This document shows positions 1-7,638 of a stretch of 20,210 nt of DNA, piece by piece. The translations under genes and the position numbers were made by a program. This stretch comes from Candidatus Microgenomates bacterium (GTDB lineage: Bacteria > Patescibacteriota > Microgenomatia > Levybacterales > JACOYD01), in assembly GCA_016182055.1 (NCBI GenBank), contig JACOYD010000004.1:1-20210 (forward strand). Reading direction: 5' to 3'. Each line of letters begins with the position of its first letter. The stretch's first letter is position 1. Below the pieces are notes generated by a model. It was given only the letters and a program-made list of their open reading frames with translations. It was not told the DNA's origin and did no database searches.

Positions 1-153
1 GTTGATTTTTTGGATGTTTTTGAAAGCAGCCGAACTTTTAGACTTACCTTCCAAAATCCCCATAAAAATTTAAGCGGCAGTGAGGTGGCCAATATTCGCA
101 AACAAATCTTAAACCGGCTGAAGAAGAAATTCAATATAATAGCCAAAGACTAA
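1..153 (+). CDS. pheT: Phenylalanyl-tRNA synthetase beta subunit, C-terminal end (partial)
   Basis: The window opens inside a plus-strand reading frame that gives 50 residues and stops at TAA (151-153). The pattern, a serine followed by RLTFQNP, then a leucine-serine turn, EV, and an IRKQIL..LKKKF helix, matches the ferredoxin-fold anticodon-binding (FDX-ACB) domain that closes bacterial PheT. In that enzyme the domain contacts the anticodon end of tRNA-Phe, and the alpha2beta2 complex charges tRNA with phenylalanine. Only the last half of the domain is present, so the identification rests on this short piece. A stand-alone FDX-ACB protein is an unlikely alternative. The gene converges with the penicillin-binding protein gene across a 62-nt gap. 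Confidence 0.7.
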   Translation, partial: VDFLDVFESSRTFRLTFQNPHKNLSGSEVANIRKQILNRLKKKFNIIAKD

Positions 154-162
154 AATCCAATC

Positions 163-193
163 TCCCGATTACATCCCAAGGGTGGAATTGGGA
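163..193. terminator. Imperfect dyad between convergent genes, possible bidirectional terminator
   Basis: In the 62-nt gap between the convergent pheT end and pbp gene, the arm TCCCGATTACATCCC (163-177) pairs with GGGTGGAATTGGGA (180-193), with one G.T pair, one mismatch and one bulged base. No strong T-run follows on either strand, so it is not a textbook intrinsic terminator. Position between convergent stops is the main argument. Confidence 0.3.
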
Positions 194-215
194 CTTACTC
201 AATTTTGAAATGCTT

Positions 216-2756
216 TTAAGGAGTCGGGGTAGGGGAGTTGGCATCGGCGTTGACACCGATGGTGATTTCGGTTTCGCCTTCTCTGCCTTCGCTATCCCGA
301 GCACGAGCTTTCAGTTTATGCGATCCGTTATTGATATTTACTTTTTCTTTAACTGAAGATTTTTCCCAAATCTTTTTTTCTTTGCCGTCCACAAAAAGAG
401 TAATTTTGACAATTGATTTGGCTGCTGCGGTTTCTATCTCTAGGTCAACATCATTGTCGTTAATTCTGGATTTATCCGCCGGTTTTATAAACTTAATCAC
501 CACCTGGTCATACTTGGCCGATGAAGTTTCTGTAGGCGGATGATAGAGGGGGTCGTCTTTATAATTTTCTTCCAGCCATTTATTAATTCCTTCCTGCCAA
601 CGGTTTTTGCCATCGGTGGAAACAAGATCCTCTTCGGAAAATACCACAAAATCTCTTTCTTCATAATCACCGGCGGCAATTTCCACCGCATTTGCCAGCT
701 TGCCGGAAGTTTTGCTTACTTTGAGTCTTTGATAAATAGACGCTTTTGTTTGCGGTTCTGTACCTTTAAGAAAATATTCCGTTCTTTTTTCCCGCCCCTC
801 AACCGGCAGTCCTCCTCCAAAAGCATCAACTTCCATACTCACAACGTTATCGGGCTGGACAAAATCTTCGCGCGGCTTATCTTTAAGCAGTTCAAGAATT
901 ATTCTTCGCCAGATAGGGGCTGCTCCTGTTACGCCGGAAGCCACATTAGTCATTTCGCTATTATCGTTATTACCGACCCAGACTCCTGCCACATAGGAAG
1001 GCGTCCAGCCAATCGTCCAGTTATCCCGCTTATCATCAGTAGTACCGGTTTTTACCGCCACAGCCCGGCCTGCGATATTTAAGAAACTGTTGGGACCAAA
1101 GGTAATCAATCTGGCATTATTATCCGAAAGCATATTGGAAACGATGAAAGCAATACCCTGGTCAAGAACCCGTTTTTGAGCGCGAGGTTTCTCTTCTAAA
1201 ATAGTTTTGCCGCGGGCATCGGTCACCTTAAGTACGGCTATTGGATCAACACGATAGCCTCCGTTGGAAAACGCCCCGTAGCCTGCGGCTAAATCAATCA
1301 GCCTCACCTCGCCTCCTCCCAGCGTCACGGATAAACCGAGCCGGCGCAAATTTTCTTGCGTAGGTGCAAGGGTTTTAATTCCCAGGTCGCCAGCGGTAAT
1401 TAACATATCTTTTATGCCGACTTTGGCCACCATTTTTACCGCCGGCAGATTTATCGAGCTTCCCAGGGCAAAACGCATCTGCATCGGCCCATGAAATTTT
1501 CCGTCGTAATTGGCAGGAAGGTAATCTTTTTGATCAACCACCGGAAAAACAGTCGGCGTATCATAAAGAAGAGTGGCGGCAGTGTAGCCCTTTTTAAGGG
1601 CTGTGGCATAAGTTACCGGTTTAATAGCACTGCCCGGCTGGCGAAGCCCGGCAGTTACCACATTAAATTTACCTTCAAAGGCAGTATCTTTGCTTTCCTC
1701 CTCCTCTGTTGGCGAATATTCCTTACTTCCCACCATGCTTAGAATCTCGCCGTTTTTGCTGTCAATCACAATCGCCGCCCCATTGCCTACCCGGGCGCTT
1801 TTGGCCTTTTCCACTTCTTCTTTAACAATTTGCTCTGCCTTTTCCTGCAAATCATAATCAAGAGTGGTAGTTACCTGTAAACCGCCGCTCTCCACCACAT
1901 CCTCTCCAAATTTATCAATCAGAAATTCTTTAACAAAAAAAACAAAGTGGGCGGCTTTAATTGTTTTACCTTTATCCTTAAAGGAAACGTCGGGCAATTT
2001 CTTTTTTGCCTCTTCTTCCTGGCTTAGCGTAATATAGCCATCTTCCCGCATTCTTCGCAATACCTGCTCTGTTCGCTTAATATAAGCCTTGGAGTCTTGC
2101 CCATAGGGAGAATAGGTAGAAGGCCGCTGGGGCAATCCCGCCAAAATTGCACTTTCCAAAAGATCCAGATCTTTGGCCTTTTTGCCAAAGTAAGTTTGAC
2201 TGGCCGCTTCTACTCCCAAGGCTGTCCCGCCATAGGGAGCCTCGTTTAAGTAAAGTTCCAGTATTTGATTTTTGTCGTAACTATTTTCCACCTGAATAGC
2301 CAGTATAAATTCTTTAATTTTGCGGGGGATAGTTCGCTCGGGACTTAAAAAAACATTTTTAATCAGCTGTTGAGTAAGGGTGGAGCCGCCGCTTAATCTG
2401 TGATATAAAACAACATCTCTAATTACTCGCAAATAGCCGGTAATAGAAAAGCCCTCATGAGTAAAAAATTCTTTATCTTCAATAGCAATGGTAGCATTTT
2501 TCAGGTGCTGGGAAATTTCCGCAAGGGGAACGTAAGTTCTATCCTGACTCCCAAAAATATCAAAAAGAAGTTGACCGTTTCTGTCAAAAATACGCGTAGA
2601 TAAAGCTACTTCCCGCGAGGTTAGCTTTCCCGGCTGGGGCAAATCCTTGGCATAAAAGATAAAGAGAGAAAATGTGCCAATCAGAAATAAAACAATAAAT
2701 AAAAGAAGAAAGCGGACGAATTTATTAATTGCGAAAATACTCGGTCCCCTTGCCAT
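216..2756 (-). CDS. Class A penicillin-binding protein (PBP1A-type transglycosylase/transpeptidase)
   Basis: This 846-residue bifunctional peptidoglycan synthase is anchored by one N-terminal membrane helix (about 15-35) and works outside the membrane. The GT51 glycosyltransferase domain follows, with its catalytic EDKEFFTHEG motif (Glu about 93) and STLTQQLIKN. The penicillin-binding transpeptidase domain has SAIK (active Ser about 376), SIN (434-436) and KTGT (569-572). A C-terminal segment of about 100 residues looks like an Ig-like beta domain (LEIETAAAKSIVKITLFVDG) and ends in a Pro/Thr tail. The ATG at 2756 is chosen because an extended -10 box (2765-2773) lies 8 nt upstream. A GTG at 2774 would add six residues but lies upstream of that box. 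The gene is divergent from tyrS. Confidence 0.95.
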   Translation of the reverse strand: MARGPSIFAINKFVRFLLLFIVLFLIGTFSLFIFYAKDLPQPGKLTSREVALSTRIFDRNGQLLFDIFGSQDRTYVPLAEISQHLKNATIAIEDKEFFTHEGFSITGYLRVIRDVVLYHRLSGGSTLTQQLIKNVFLSPERTIPRKIKEFILAIQVENSYDKNQILELYLNEAPYGGTALGVEAASQTYFGKKAKDLDLLESAILAGLPQRPSTYSPYGQDSKAYIKRTEQVLRRMREDGYITLSQEEEAKKKLPDVSFKDKGKTIKAAHFVFFVKEFLIDKFGEDVVESGGLQVTTTLDYDLQEKAEQIVKEEVEKAKSARVGNGAAIVIDSKNGEILSMVGSKEYSPTEEEESKDTAFEGKFNVVTAGLRQPGSAIKPVTYATALKKGYTAATLLYDTPTVFPVVDQKDYLPANYDGKFHGPMQMRFALGSSINLPAVKMVAKVGIKDMLITAGDLGIKTLAPTQENLRRLGLSVTLGGGEVRLIDLAAGYGAFSNGGYRVDPIAVLKVTDARGKTILEEKPRAQKRVLDQGIAFIVSNMLSDNNARLITFGPNSFLNIAGRAVAVKTGTTDDKRDNWTIGWTPSYVAGVWVGNNDNSEMTNVASGVTGAAPIWRRIILELLKDKPREDFVQPDNVVSMEVDAFGGGLPVEGREKRTEYFLKGTEPQTKASIYQRLKVSKTSGKLANAVEIAAGDYEERDFVVFSEEDLVSTDGKNRWQEGINKWLEENYKDDPLYHPPTETSSAKYDQVVIKFIKPADKSRINDNDVDLEIETAAAKSIVKITLFVDGKEKKIWEKSSVKEKVNINNGSHKLKARARDSEGREGETEITIGVNADANSPTPTP

Positions 2757-2764
2757 ACTATTAT

Positions 2765-2773
2765 AGTATATCA
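2765..2773 (-). promoter_or_regulatory. Extended -10 promoter of the PBP gene, leaderless geometry
   Basis: Read on the minus strand the box is TGATATACT, an extended -10 (TGn plus TATACT). It ends 8 nt before the chosen ATG at 2756, so transcription would begin at or next to the start codon. An overlapping TATAAT (2760-2765) is only 3 nt from the ATG and is less likely. No Shine-Dalgarno sequence fits in between. Confidence 0.55.
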
Positions 2774-2789
2774 CGTCTTTCTTTTTTTG

Positions 2790-2798
2790 TGCTATACT
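2790..2798 (+). promoter_or_regulatory. Extended -10 promoter of tyrS, leaderless geometry
   Basis: TGCTATACT is an extended -10 box ending 6 nt before the tyrS ATG at 2805. That places the expected transcription start on or within a base or two of the ATG. It is divergent from the PBP promoter; the two -10 hexamers are 22 nt apart. Confidence 0.6.
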
Positions 2799-2804
2799 TA
2801 AATT

Positions 2805-4007
2805 ATGGATAAAGTCCAGGAACTTTTAACGCGCGGGGTTGATAGAATTTATCCCTCGAAAGAAGCGCTAGAAAAAGTGCTACGTTCTGGGAAAAAGTTA
2901 AAACTTTACCAGGGCTTTGATCCAACAGGCACACAACTTCATATTGGACATATGACCGGCCTTAGAAAGCTTAGACACTTTCAAAATCTTGGTCATCATG
3001 TTATCTTTTTAATTGGCGATGGGACTGGACAAGCAGGTGATCCCTCTGGAAAGACAACCTCTCGAGAAAAATTTCTCACTCGCGATCAACTTCGGGACAA
3101 TGCTAAAAATTATGTTGAGCAGGCAGCCAAAATTGTCCGATTTGACGGGGAAAACCCGGTTGATATTTTATACAACGGCGACTGGCTCAATAAATTAACG
3201 CTGGTTGATATTCTTAACATTTTCGATCATTTCACGCACTCGCAACTAGCAGAGCGAGATCTTTTTCAACAACGCGAGAAAAAAGGTCAGGAAGTAATAA
3301 TGAGAGAATTTATTTACCCCGTACTCCAGGCATATGATTCGGTGGCAATGAATGTTGATTTGGAGATTGGTGGCACCGATCAAACCTTCAACATGCTTGC
3401 TGGACGAACCTTAGTTAAGACGATGCAGAATCGGGAAAAGTTTGTCTTAACAACACCGCTTCTAACTGATTCTCAGGGAAGAAAAATTGGCAAAACCGAA
3501 GGTAATGTGATTGGTATTACTGATCGACCAAACGAACTTTTTGGCAAAATAATGAGTCTTTCGGATGACATTATTATAAAAGCATTGGAGTATTTAACAA
3601 GCGTACCAATGAAAGAAATCCAGACAATAAAAAGAGCCCTTGATGCGGGTGAAAACCCCATTGACTACAAAAAGAAATTAGCCCGGGAAATTGTAAGAGA
3701 ACTCCATAGCGAAAACGCCGCCCAAGAAGCACAGGAGTATTTTGAAAAAACCGTGCAGAATCAGGAACTACCTGCCAATATACCAATATATCAATATATT
3801 GGACAAAATACTATTAATATTATTGATTTATTAATCAAAGCACAACTTGCAGACAGCCGCGCAAGAGCCCGAAGACTGGTGGAACAAGGTGGAGTAAAAA
3901 TAGATGGATCAACAATTAAAAGTTTTCAAGCAGCAATCAATGTAAAAAATGGCATGACAATTCAAGCAGGAAAAAGGAAATTTCTAAAGTTAGTAGTTAG
4001 AAGTTAG
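2805..4007 (+). CDS. tyrS: Tyrosyl-tRNA synthetase
   Basis: The 400-residue class I aminoacyl-tRNA synthetase charges tRNA-Tyr in the cytosol. The nucleotide-binding HIGH motif is at 46-49 (LHIGHMTG). The tyrosine-site segment AYDSVAMNVDLEIGGTDQ lies at about 176-193, the form seen in the TyrZ-like branch. The second class I signature is KIGKT (227-231) rather than KMSKS, similar to the KFGKT of some bacterial TyrRS. An S4 RNA-binding domain occupies about 337-395 (DLLIKAQLADSRARARRLVE). Length is normal. The final codons and stop lie in a 7-bp tandem repeat. The promoter is a near-leaderless extended -10 box. Identity is secure; the TyrRS subtype is inferred from motifs. Confidence 0.96.
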   Translation: MDKVQELLTRGVDRIYPSKEALEKVLRSGKKLKLYQGFDPTGTQLHIGHMTGLRKLRHFQNLGHHVIFLIGDGTGQAGDPSGKTTSREKFLTRDQLRDNAKNYVEQAAKIVRFDGENPVDILYNGDWLNKLTLVDILNIFDHFTHSQLAERDLFQQREKKGQEVIMREFIYPVLQAYDSVAMNVDLEIGGTDQTFNMLAGRTLVKTMQNREKFVLTTPLLTDSQGRKIGKTEGNVIGITDRPNELFGKIMSLSDDIIIKALEYLTSVPMKEIQTIKRALDAGENPIDYKKKLAREIVRELHSENAAQEAQEYFEKTVQNQELPANIPIYQYIGQNTINIIDLLIKAQLADSRARARRLVEQGGVKIDGSTIKSFQAAINVKNGMTIQAGKRKFLKLVVRS

Positions 4008-4013
4008 AAGTTG
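3986..4013 (+). repeat. Degenerate heptamer tandem repeat over the tyrS stop codon
   Basis: Four consecutive 7-mers, AAAGTTA, GTAGTTA, GAAGTTA and GAAGTTG, run across the last tyrS codons and the stop into the short gap before the next small gene. It belongs to the same style of heptamer tracts as those at 13761, 16926 and 19086. Confidence 0.6.
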
Positions 4014-4020
4014 CACAGCT

Positions 4021-4131
4021 ATGGATTTTATCAGAAAAAACAGAAAAATCTGGATAGTGGTAGTAATTATTGCGGCGACAGCTCTGGTGGTAACCTCATT
4101 TTTGCCATACCTCATACTGCTGGGTCAATAA
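4021..4131 (+). CDS. Predicted 36-residue single-pass membrane microprotein
   Basis: A short frame (ATG 4021, TAA 4129-4131) lies 13 nt after tyrS and ends 8 nt before the likely recG ATG. It encodes 36 residues. The basic N-terminus MDFIRKNRK is followed by one continuous hydrophobic stretch (about 10-34: IWIVVVIIAATALVV, then TSFLPYLILL) and a short polar end. By the positive-inside rule this is a membrane-anchored peptide with a cytosolic basic head. The competing reading, an upstream-extended recG in another frame, gives a Ser/Gly/Asn-rich sequence unlike any RecG. No Shine-Dalgarno or -10 box is obvious, so co-transcription with tyrS and recG is inferred. The function is unknown and I do not recognise the family with certainty. 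Confidence 0.55.
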   Translation: MDFIRKNRKIWIVVVIIAATALVVTSFLPYLILLGQ

Positions 4132-4139
4132 ACATACTT

Positions 4140-6182
4140 ATGGATTTAACAGCGCCGGTTGCCAAACTGCCGATGATTGGAGAAGCCTACCAGCGGCGTT
4201 TGGCAAAACTTAATATTTACACTATAGAAGATTTACTTTTCCACTTTCCCTTTCGCTACGAAGATTTTTCGCTTATTTCTAATGTGCAAAGTTTACAAGC
4301 CGGAGAAACTGTTACCATACAGGGAAAAATTTTGTTTATCAAAAACGAATTTACCAGAAACAGAAAGTTTATCCAAAAAGCGACCGTTATTGACGAAACG
4401 GGGAGTATAGATATCGTTTGGTTTAATCAAACATACTTAACAAAAACATTGCCTCCCCAAACAGCGGTAAGCCTTTCGGGCAGGGTGGATATTTTTAGAA
4501 AACAGAGAGCGCTTGTTTCGCCTGCCTGGGAAATTTTGCAGGGAGAAGAAACAATTCATACCGGCAGGTTAGTACCGATATATCCGGAAACTTATGGACT
4601 TTCGTCCAAATGGCTGCGTGCCAAAATTAAACAACTACTTGCACTTTGTGCAAACGATATCAAGGAGTACCTCCCTCCACAGATGCTCAAAAAATACTCA
4701 TTTCTTGCTTTATCTGACGCTATTTCACAAATCCATTTTCCCCAAAATTTTGACCAGTCACAAAAAGCACGGGAGCGAATGATGTTTGATGAAATGCTTT
4801 TTGTTCATCTTAAAAGCCTTCTTCGCAAAAAAGACTGGGACGAAAAACGCGCTGCCCAACCTTTTTCTATTTCCAAGTTTAAGGGGGAAATTCAACGTTT
4901 TTGGCAAAGCCTGCCGTTTCGTTTAACCAATGCACAAAACCGCGCAGTAAAAGAAATTTTTACCGACCTAGCCCGCAACAGACCGATGAATAGACTTCTT
5001 GAAGGAGACGTGGGAAGTGGAAAAACAGTAGTAGCGGCAATAGCCATGTATCTTGCTTTTTTAAACGGCTGGCAATCGGTACTTATGGCGCCAACGGAAA
5101 TTCTGGCAAACCAGCACTTTACCACAATTTCTCATCTTTTAACGCCGCTTGGAGTCAACGTGGCCCTGCAAACCGGCAGCAGAAAAACAGCAAAAAATTC
5201 CCCTGATTTTAACGTTATTGTGGGAACCCATGCCCTGCTTTCTAAATCGCTAACTATTAATAAACCGGGGCTGATTGTTATCGATGAGCAGCATCGTTTT
5301 GGCGTTGAACAAAGAGCTCTGCTTCTTAAAAAGAACAATCTAAAAACAACTCCTCATGTGCTTACTATGACGGCCACCCCCATCCCCCGAACTGTAGCGC
5401 TAACCATGTACGGCAATCTCGACCTTTCTTATGTAGACGAAATGCCAAGCGGCCGCCTTATCGTTAAAACCTGGGTAGTTCCTCCTGTTAAAAGAGATGG
5501 GGCTTACCGGTGGATTCGCCAGCTGATAGCCAAAAAGCAGGCACAGGTATTTATTATCTGTCCCTTTATCGAAGAGTCGGAATCGCAAATTACTGTTAAG
5601 GCGGCAAAGAAAGAGTATGAAAGATTAAAAAATGAAGTTTTTGTAAACGAGCGGCTGGGTCTTTTGCATGGCAAAATGAAAGCAAAAGAAAAAACCATGG
5701 TAATGGAAAACTTTCGCCGCAAAAAATTGGATATTTTAGTAGCTACACCGGTGGTGGAAGTTGGCATTGATATTCCCGGCGCCACTATTATAGTCATTGA
5801 AGGGAGTGAACGGTTCGGCTTGGCCCAACTGCATCAGCTCCGGGGCCGGGTGGGGAGAAATGATCGGCAATCATACTGCCTGCTTTTTAGCGAAAGCGAA
5901 TCTCCTCAGAGTTTAAGCCGGCTTAAAAATATGGAAAAGATCTATGTCGGGGCAGAATTGGCACAACTTGATTTAACTCTTCGCGGTCCAGGGGAACTGA
6001 CCGGCACCAAACAACATGGCATTCCTGCTCTTAAAATTGCCAGTTTCTCAAATGCCGGCCTGATTGAAAAAACGGCAGCCGAAGCTAAAGCCTTGCTCAA
6101 AACCGATCCAACTCTCAAAAATGCCAGACTCTTGAAAGAAAAGCTAAAAACCTATACAATACAAGCAGTAGAACCAAACTAA
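4140..6182 (+). CDS. recG: ATP-dependent DNA helicase RecG
   Basis: The 680-residue branch-migration helicase remodels stalled replication forks and recombination intermediates. An N-terminal wedge with an OB fold covers about 50-150. The superfamily 2 helicase core has Walker A GDVGSGKT (289-296), DEQH motif II (382-385), motif III TATPIPRT (411-418) and motif VI QLRGRVGR (566-573). The RecG C-terminal signature RGPGELTGTKQHG is at about 615-627. The frame is open back to 4011, but the extra 43 residues are not RecG-like and overlap the microprotein in another frame. The ATG at 4140 (MDLTAPVAKLPMIG) gives the normal RecG N-terminus. rpmF follows after 2 nt, indicating an operon. Confidence 0.95.
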   Translation: MDLTAPVAKLPMIGEAYQRRLAKLNIYTIEDLLFHFPFRYEDFSLISNVQSLQAGETVTIQGKILFIKNEFTRNRKFIQKATVIDETGSIDIVWFNQTYLTKTLPPQTAVSLSGRVDIFRKQRALVSPAWEILQGEETIHTGRLVPIYPETYGLSSKWLRAKIKQLLALCANDIKEYLPPQMLKKYSFLALSDAISQIHFPQNFDQSQKARERMMFDEMLFVHLKSLLRKKDWDEKRAAQPFSISKFKGEIQRFWQSLPFRLTNAQNRAVKEIFTDLARNRPMNRLLEGDVGSGKTVVAAIAMYLAFLNGWQSVLMAPTEILANQHFTTISHLLTPLGVNVALQTGSRKTAKNSPDFNVIVGTHALLSKSLTINKPGLIVIDEQHRFGVEQRALLLKKNNLKTTPHVLTMTATPIPRTVALTMYGNLDLSYVDEMPSGRLIVKTWVVPPVKRDGAYRWIRQLIAKKQAQVFIICPFIEESESQITVKAAKKEYERLKNEVFVNERLGLLHGKMKAKEKTMVMENFRRKKLDILVATPVVEVGIDIPGATIIVIEGSERFGLAQLHQLRGRVGRNDRQSYCLLFSESESPQSLSRLKNMEKIYVGAELAQLDLTLRGPGELTGTKQHGIPALKIASFSNAGLIEKTAAEAKALLKTDPTLKNARLLKEKLKTYTIQAVEPN

Positions 6183-6184
6183 AT

Positions 6185-6397
6185 ATGGCACCACAACCAA
6201 AAAGAAAACACAGTTCGCGAAGGGCAAGAATGCGTGGTATGTCAATAAAATTGCATAAGCAAACACTTGCCCCCTGTTTAAACTGTAAAGAACCGATACA
6301 ACCACACGTGGTCTGTCGCTTTTGCGGATTTTATGATAATCGTGCCGTCATTGTGAAAAAAGAAAAGGCTCCAAAAGAGAATGAAAACCCGAAATGA
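6185..6397 (+). CDS. rpmF: Large ribosomal subunit protein bL32
   Basis: This 70-residue ribosomal protein has the bL32 opening (MAPQPKRKHSSRRARMRG) followed by a zinc-ribbon with four cysteines, C31-x2-C34 and C44-x2-C47. It therefore belongs to the zinc-binding (C+) form of bL32, which sits near the peptidyl transferase region of the 50S subunit. The Lys/Glu/Asn-rich tail of about 15 residues after the ribbon is typical. The gene starts 2 nt after the recG stop and its last 17 nt overlap nusB, so it belongs to the same transcription unit. Identity is clear from the basic head and ribbon. Confidence 0.95.
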   Translation: MAPQPKRKHSSRRARMRGMSIKLHKQTLAPCLNCKEPIQPHVVCRFCGFYDNRAVIVKKEKAPKENENPK

Positions 6398-6764
6398 TCC
6401 AAGGCATATCTTGCGAATTAAAAAAATGCAGGCGCTTTTTTCTTTATCATTTCACGACAAAAAGGCAAACAGCGGTAGAAAACAATTGGATGATATCGTA
6501 AATCACATCAAAGGCATTGATAAACTTATCGAAAAATCAGCGCCGGCTTTTCCTATCGATAAGGTAGCAAAAGTTGATTTGGCTATTTTGCGTCTGGCTG
6601 TTTATGAGCTTTTATTTATAAAAACCAATCCGCCAAAAGTGGTGATTGACGAGGCGGTAGAACTGGCTAAAGAATTTGGCTCGGATACGTCCGGCGGTTT
6701 TGTCAATGGGGTATTAGGAAATATCTTAACCAAAAGGAAAACATATGGAAAAAAAAGTTCTTGA
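6381..6764 (+). CDS. nusB: Transcription antitermination factor NusB
   Basis: The 127-residue all-helical NusB fold is recognised by its C-terminal signature: VDLAILRLAVYELLF, then PPKVVIDEAVELAKEFG, then GGFVNGVLGNIL. With NusE (S10), NusB binds boxA RNA to allow antitermination of rRNA operons and assists ribosome assembly. The start at 6381 lies inside rpmF. An internal ATG at residue 16 (MQALFSLSF) would drop the leading basic segment, but the longer form keeps the usual NusB helix 1 region. The 3' end overlaps the ACP-like gene by 20 nt. The recG, rpmF, nusB, acp and rnc genes form one tightly overlapping unit. Confidence 0.93.
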   Translation: MKTRNDPRHILRIKKMQALFSLSFHDKKANSGRKQLDDIVNHIKGIDKLIEKSAPAFPIDKVAKVDLAILRLAVYELLFIKTNPPKVVIDEAVELAKEFGSDTSGGFVNGVLGNILTKRKTYGKKSS

Positions 6765-6981
6765 GCTTTTAAGCGAACATTTTGGAATACCTGTCTCGGA
6801 AATTCAGTCTCCGATGGAGCTGCGCAAGGATTTCAATGCCTCTGATTTAGAAGTGGCGGATTTTCTTCAAGCTTTGGAAAGCACATTTCATGTGACTATT
6901 AGTAAAGAAGAGGCTGTAAATTTAATCACGGCCTTAGATGTTATCAATTTTATAAACGACCATGCTGAAGAACCTAACTAG
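6745..6981 (+). CDS. Acyl-carrier-protein-like protein lacking the canonical attachment serine
   Basis: The 78-residue acidic helical protein has the length and pattern of an acyl carrier protein: helix 1 (VLELLSEHFGI), an L-x-x-D-F-N-A turn, helix 2 (LQALESTFHV) and helix 3 (ALDVINFINDH). Canonical ACP carries 4'-phosphopantetheine on the serine of DSL. Here the segment reads N-A-S-D-L-E (residues 31-36), so Ser33 falls at the usual Asp position and Asp34 at the usual Ser position. Modification by holo-ACP synthase at the standard position is therefore not expected. AAGGA lies 7 nt before the ATG. It overlaps nusB and rnc by 20 nt each. An acpP gene beside rnc is a common bacterial arrangement, so this may be a degenerate or repurposed ACP. 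Confidence 0.72.
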   Translation: MEKKVLELLSEHFGIPVSEIQSPMELRKDFNASDLEVADFLQALESTFHVTISKEEAVNLITALDVINFINDHAEEPN

Positions 6982-7630
6982 CATCAAAAATAGTGAGCTG
7001 AAAAATACCGCTTTTACTCATCGTTCGTACTTAAATGAGAATCCGCAAAAAGGCCTTTCCTCAAACGAGAGGCTGGAATTTTTAGGCGACAGCATCCTTT
7101 CTTTTGTGGTGTCCGACTATCTTTACAAAAATTTTACTCATCTGCCTGAAGGCGATTTGACCAACTTGAGGGCTCTTTTGGTGCAGGCAAAAACTTTAGG
7201 TACTATTTCTTCTGATCTTGGTTTTGGGGCGCATTTGCGCATGAGCAAGGGCGAGGCAGACGGGGGAGGAAGAAAAAATAATACCATTCTGGCCAATACT
7301 TATGAGGCTGTAATCGGGGCACTTTTTCTTGATCAGGGTCTGGCGGAGGTTTCCAAATTTATCCAAAAAACATTGCTGATAAAAATTCCGCAGATTTTGG
7401 AAAAGGATAGCTTTAAGGACGACAAAAGTTTGTTGCAGGAACTGGTGCAGGAAAAACGCCTGCCCGCTCCCATCTATAAAATACTCAAAAGCGAAGGCCC
7501 GGATCATGCCAAAATATTTACCGTGGGTGTTTATATCGACGATAAACTATCTGCCCAGGGTTCCGGCCGCTCCAAAAACGAGGCGGAAAAACAAGCCGCC
7601 CAAAAGGCTCTGGCGGTATTTAAAAAATAA
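6962..7630 (+). CDS. rnc: Ribonuclease III
   Basis: This 222-residue double-strand-specific endoribonuclease processes rRNA precursors and structured mRNAs. The catalytic domain spans about 1-148 with the signature NERLEFLGDS (35-44), including Glu39 and Asp43, and the second metal-site helix NTYEAVIGALFLD with Glu115. The position that is usually Asp three residues before that Glu is Asn112. A dsRNA-binding domain follows (about 154-222; SLLQELVQEKRLPAPIY, then GSGRSKNEAEKQAAQKAL). The start overlaps the ACP-like gene by 20 nt. No obvious Shine-Dalgarno is present, so translation may be coupled. It ends the overlapping block; khpA has its own promoter. Confidence 0.95.
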   Translation: MLKNLTSIKNSELKNTAFTHRSYLNENPQKGLSSNERLEFLGDSILSFVVSDYLYKNFTHLPEGDLTNLRALLVQAKTLGTISSDLGFGAHLRMSKGEADGGGRKNNTILANTYEAVIGALFLDQGLAEVSKFIQKTLLIKIPQILEKDSFKDDKSLLQELVQEKRLPAPIYKILKSEGPDHAKIFTVGVYIDDKLSAQGSGRSKNEAEKQAAQKALAVFKK

Positions 7631-7638
7631 TCATAATC

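Noticed and set aside
540..1082. 180-codon open frame on the plus strand opposite the PBP gene
   Set aside because: The product is Phe/Ile/Ser/Cys-rich with no domain; it is the antisense shadow of a clearly recognised gene.
2757..2774. GTG start at 2774 for the PBP gene
   Set aside because: It lies upstream of the extended -10 box; the six extra residues (MIYYNS) derive from promoter bases.
4011..4139. N-terminal extension of recG from the ATG at 4011
   Set aside because: The 43 extra residues are Ser/Gly/Asn-rich with no RecG similarity, and another frame here encodes a clean membrane microprotein. ATG 4140 gives the usual RecG start.
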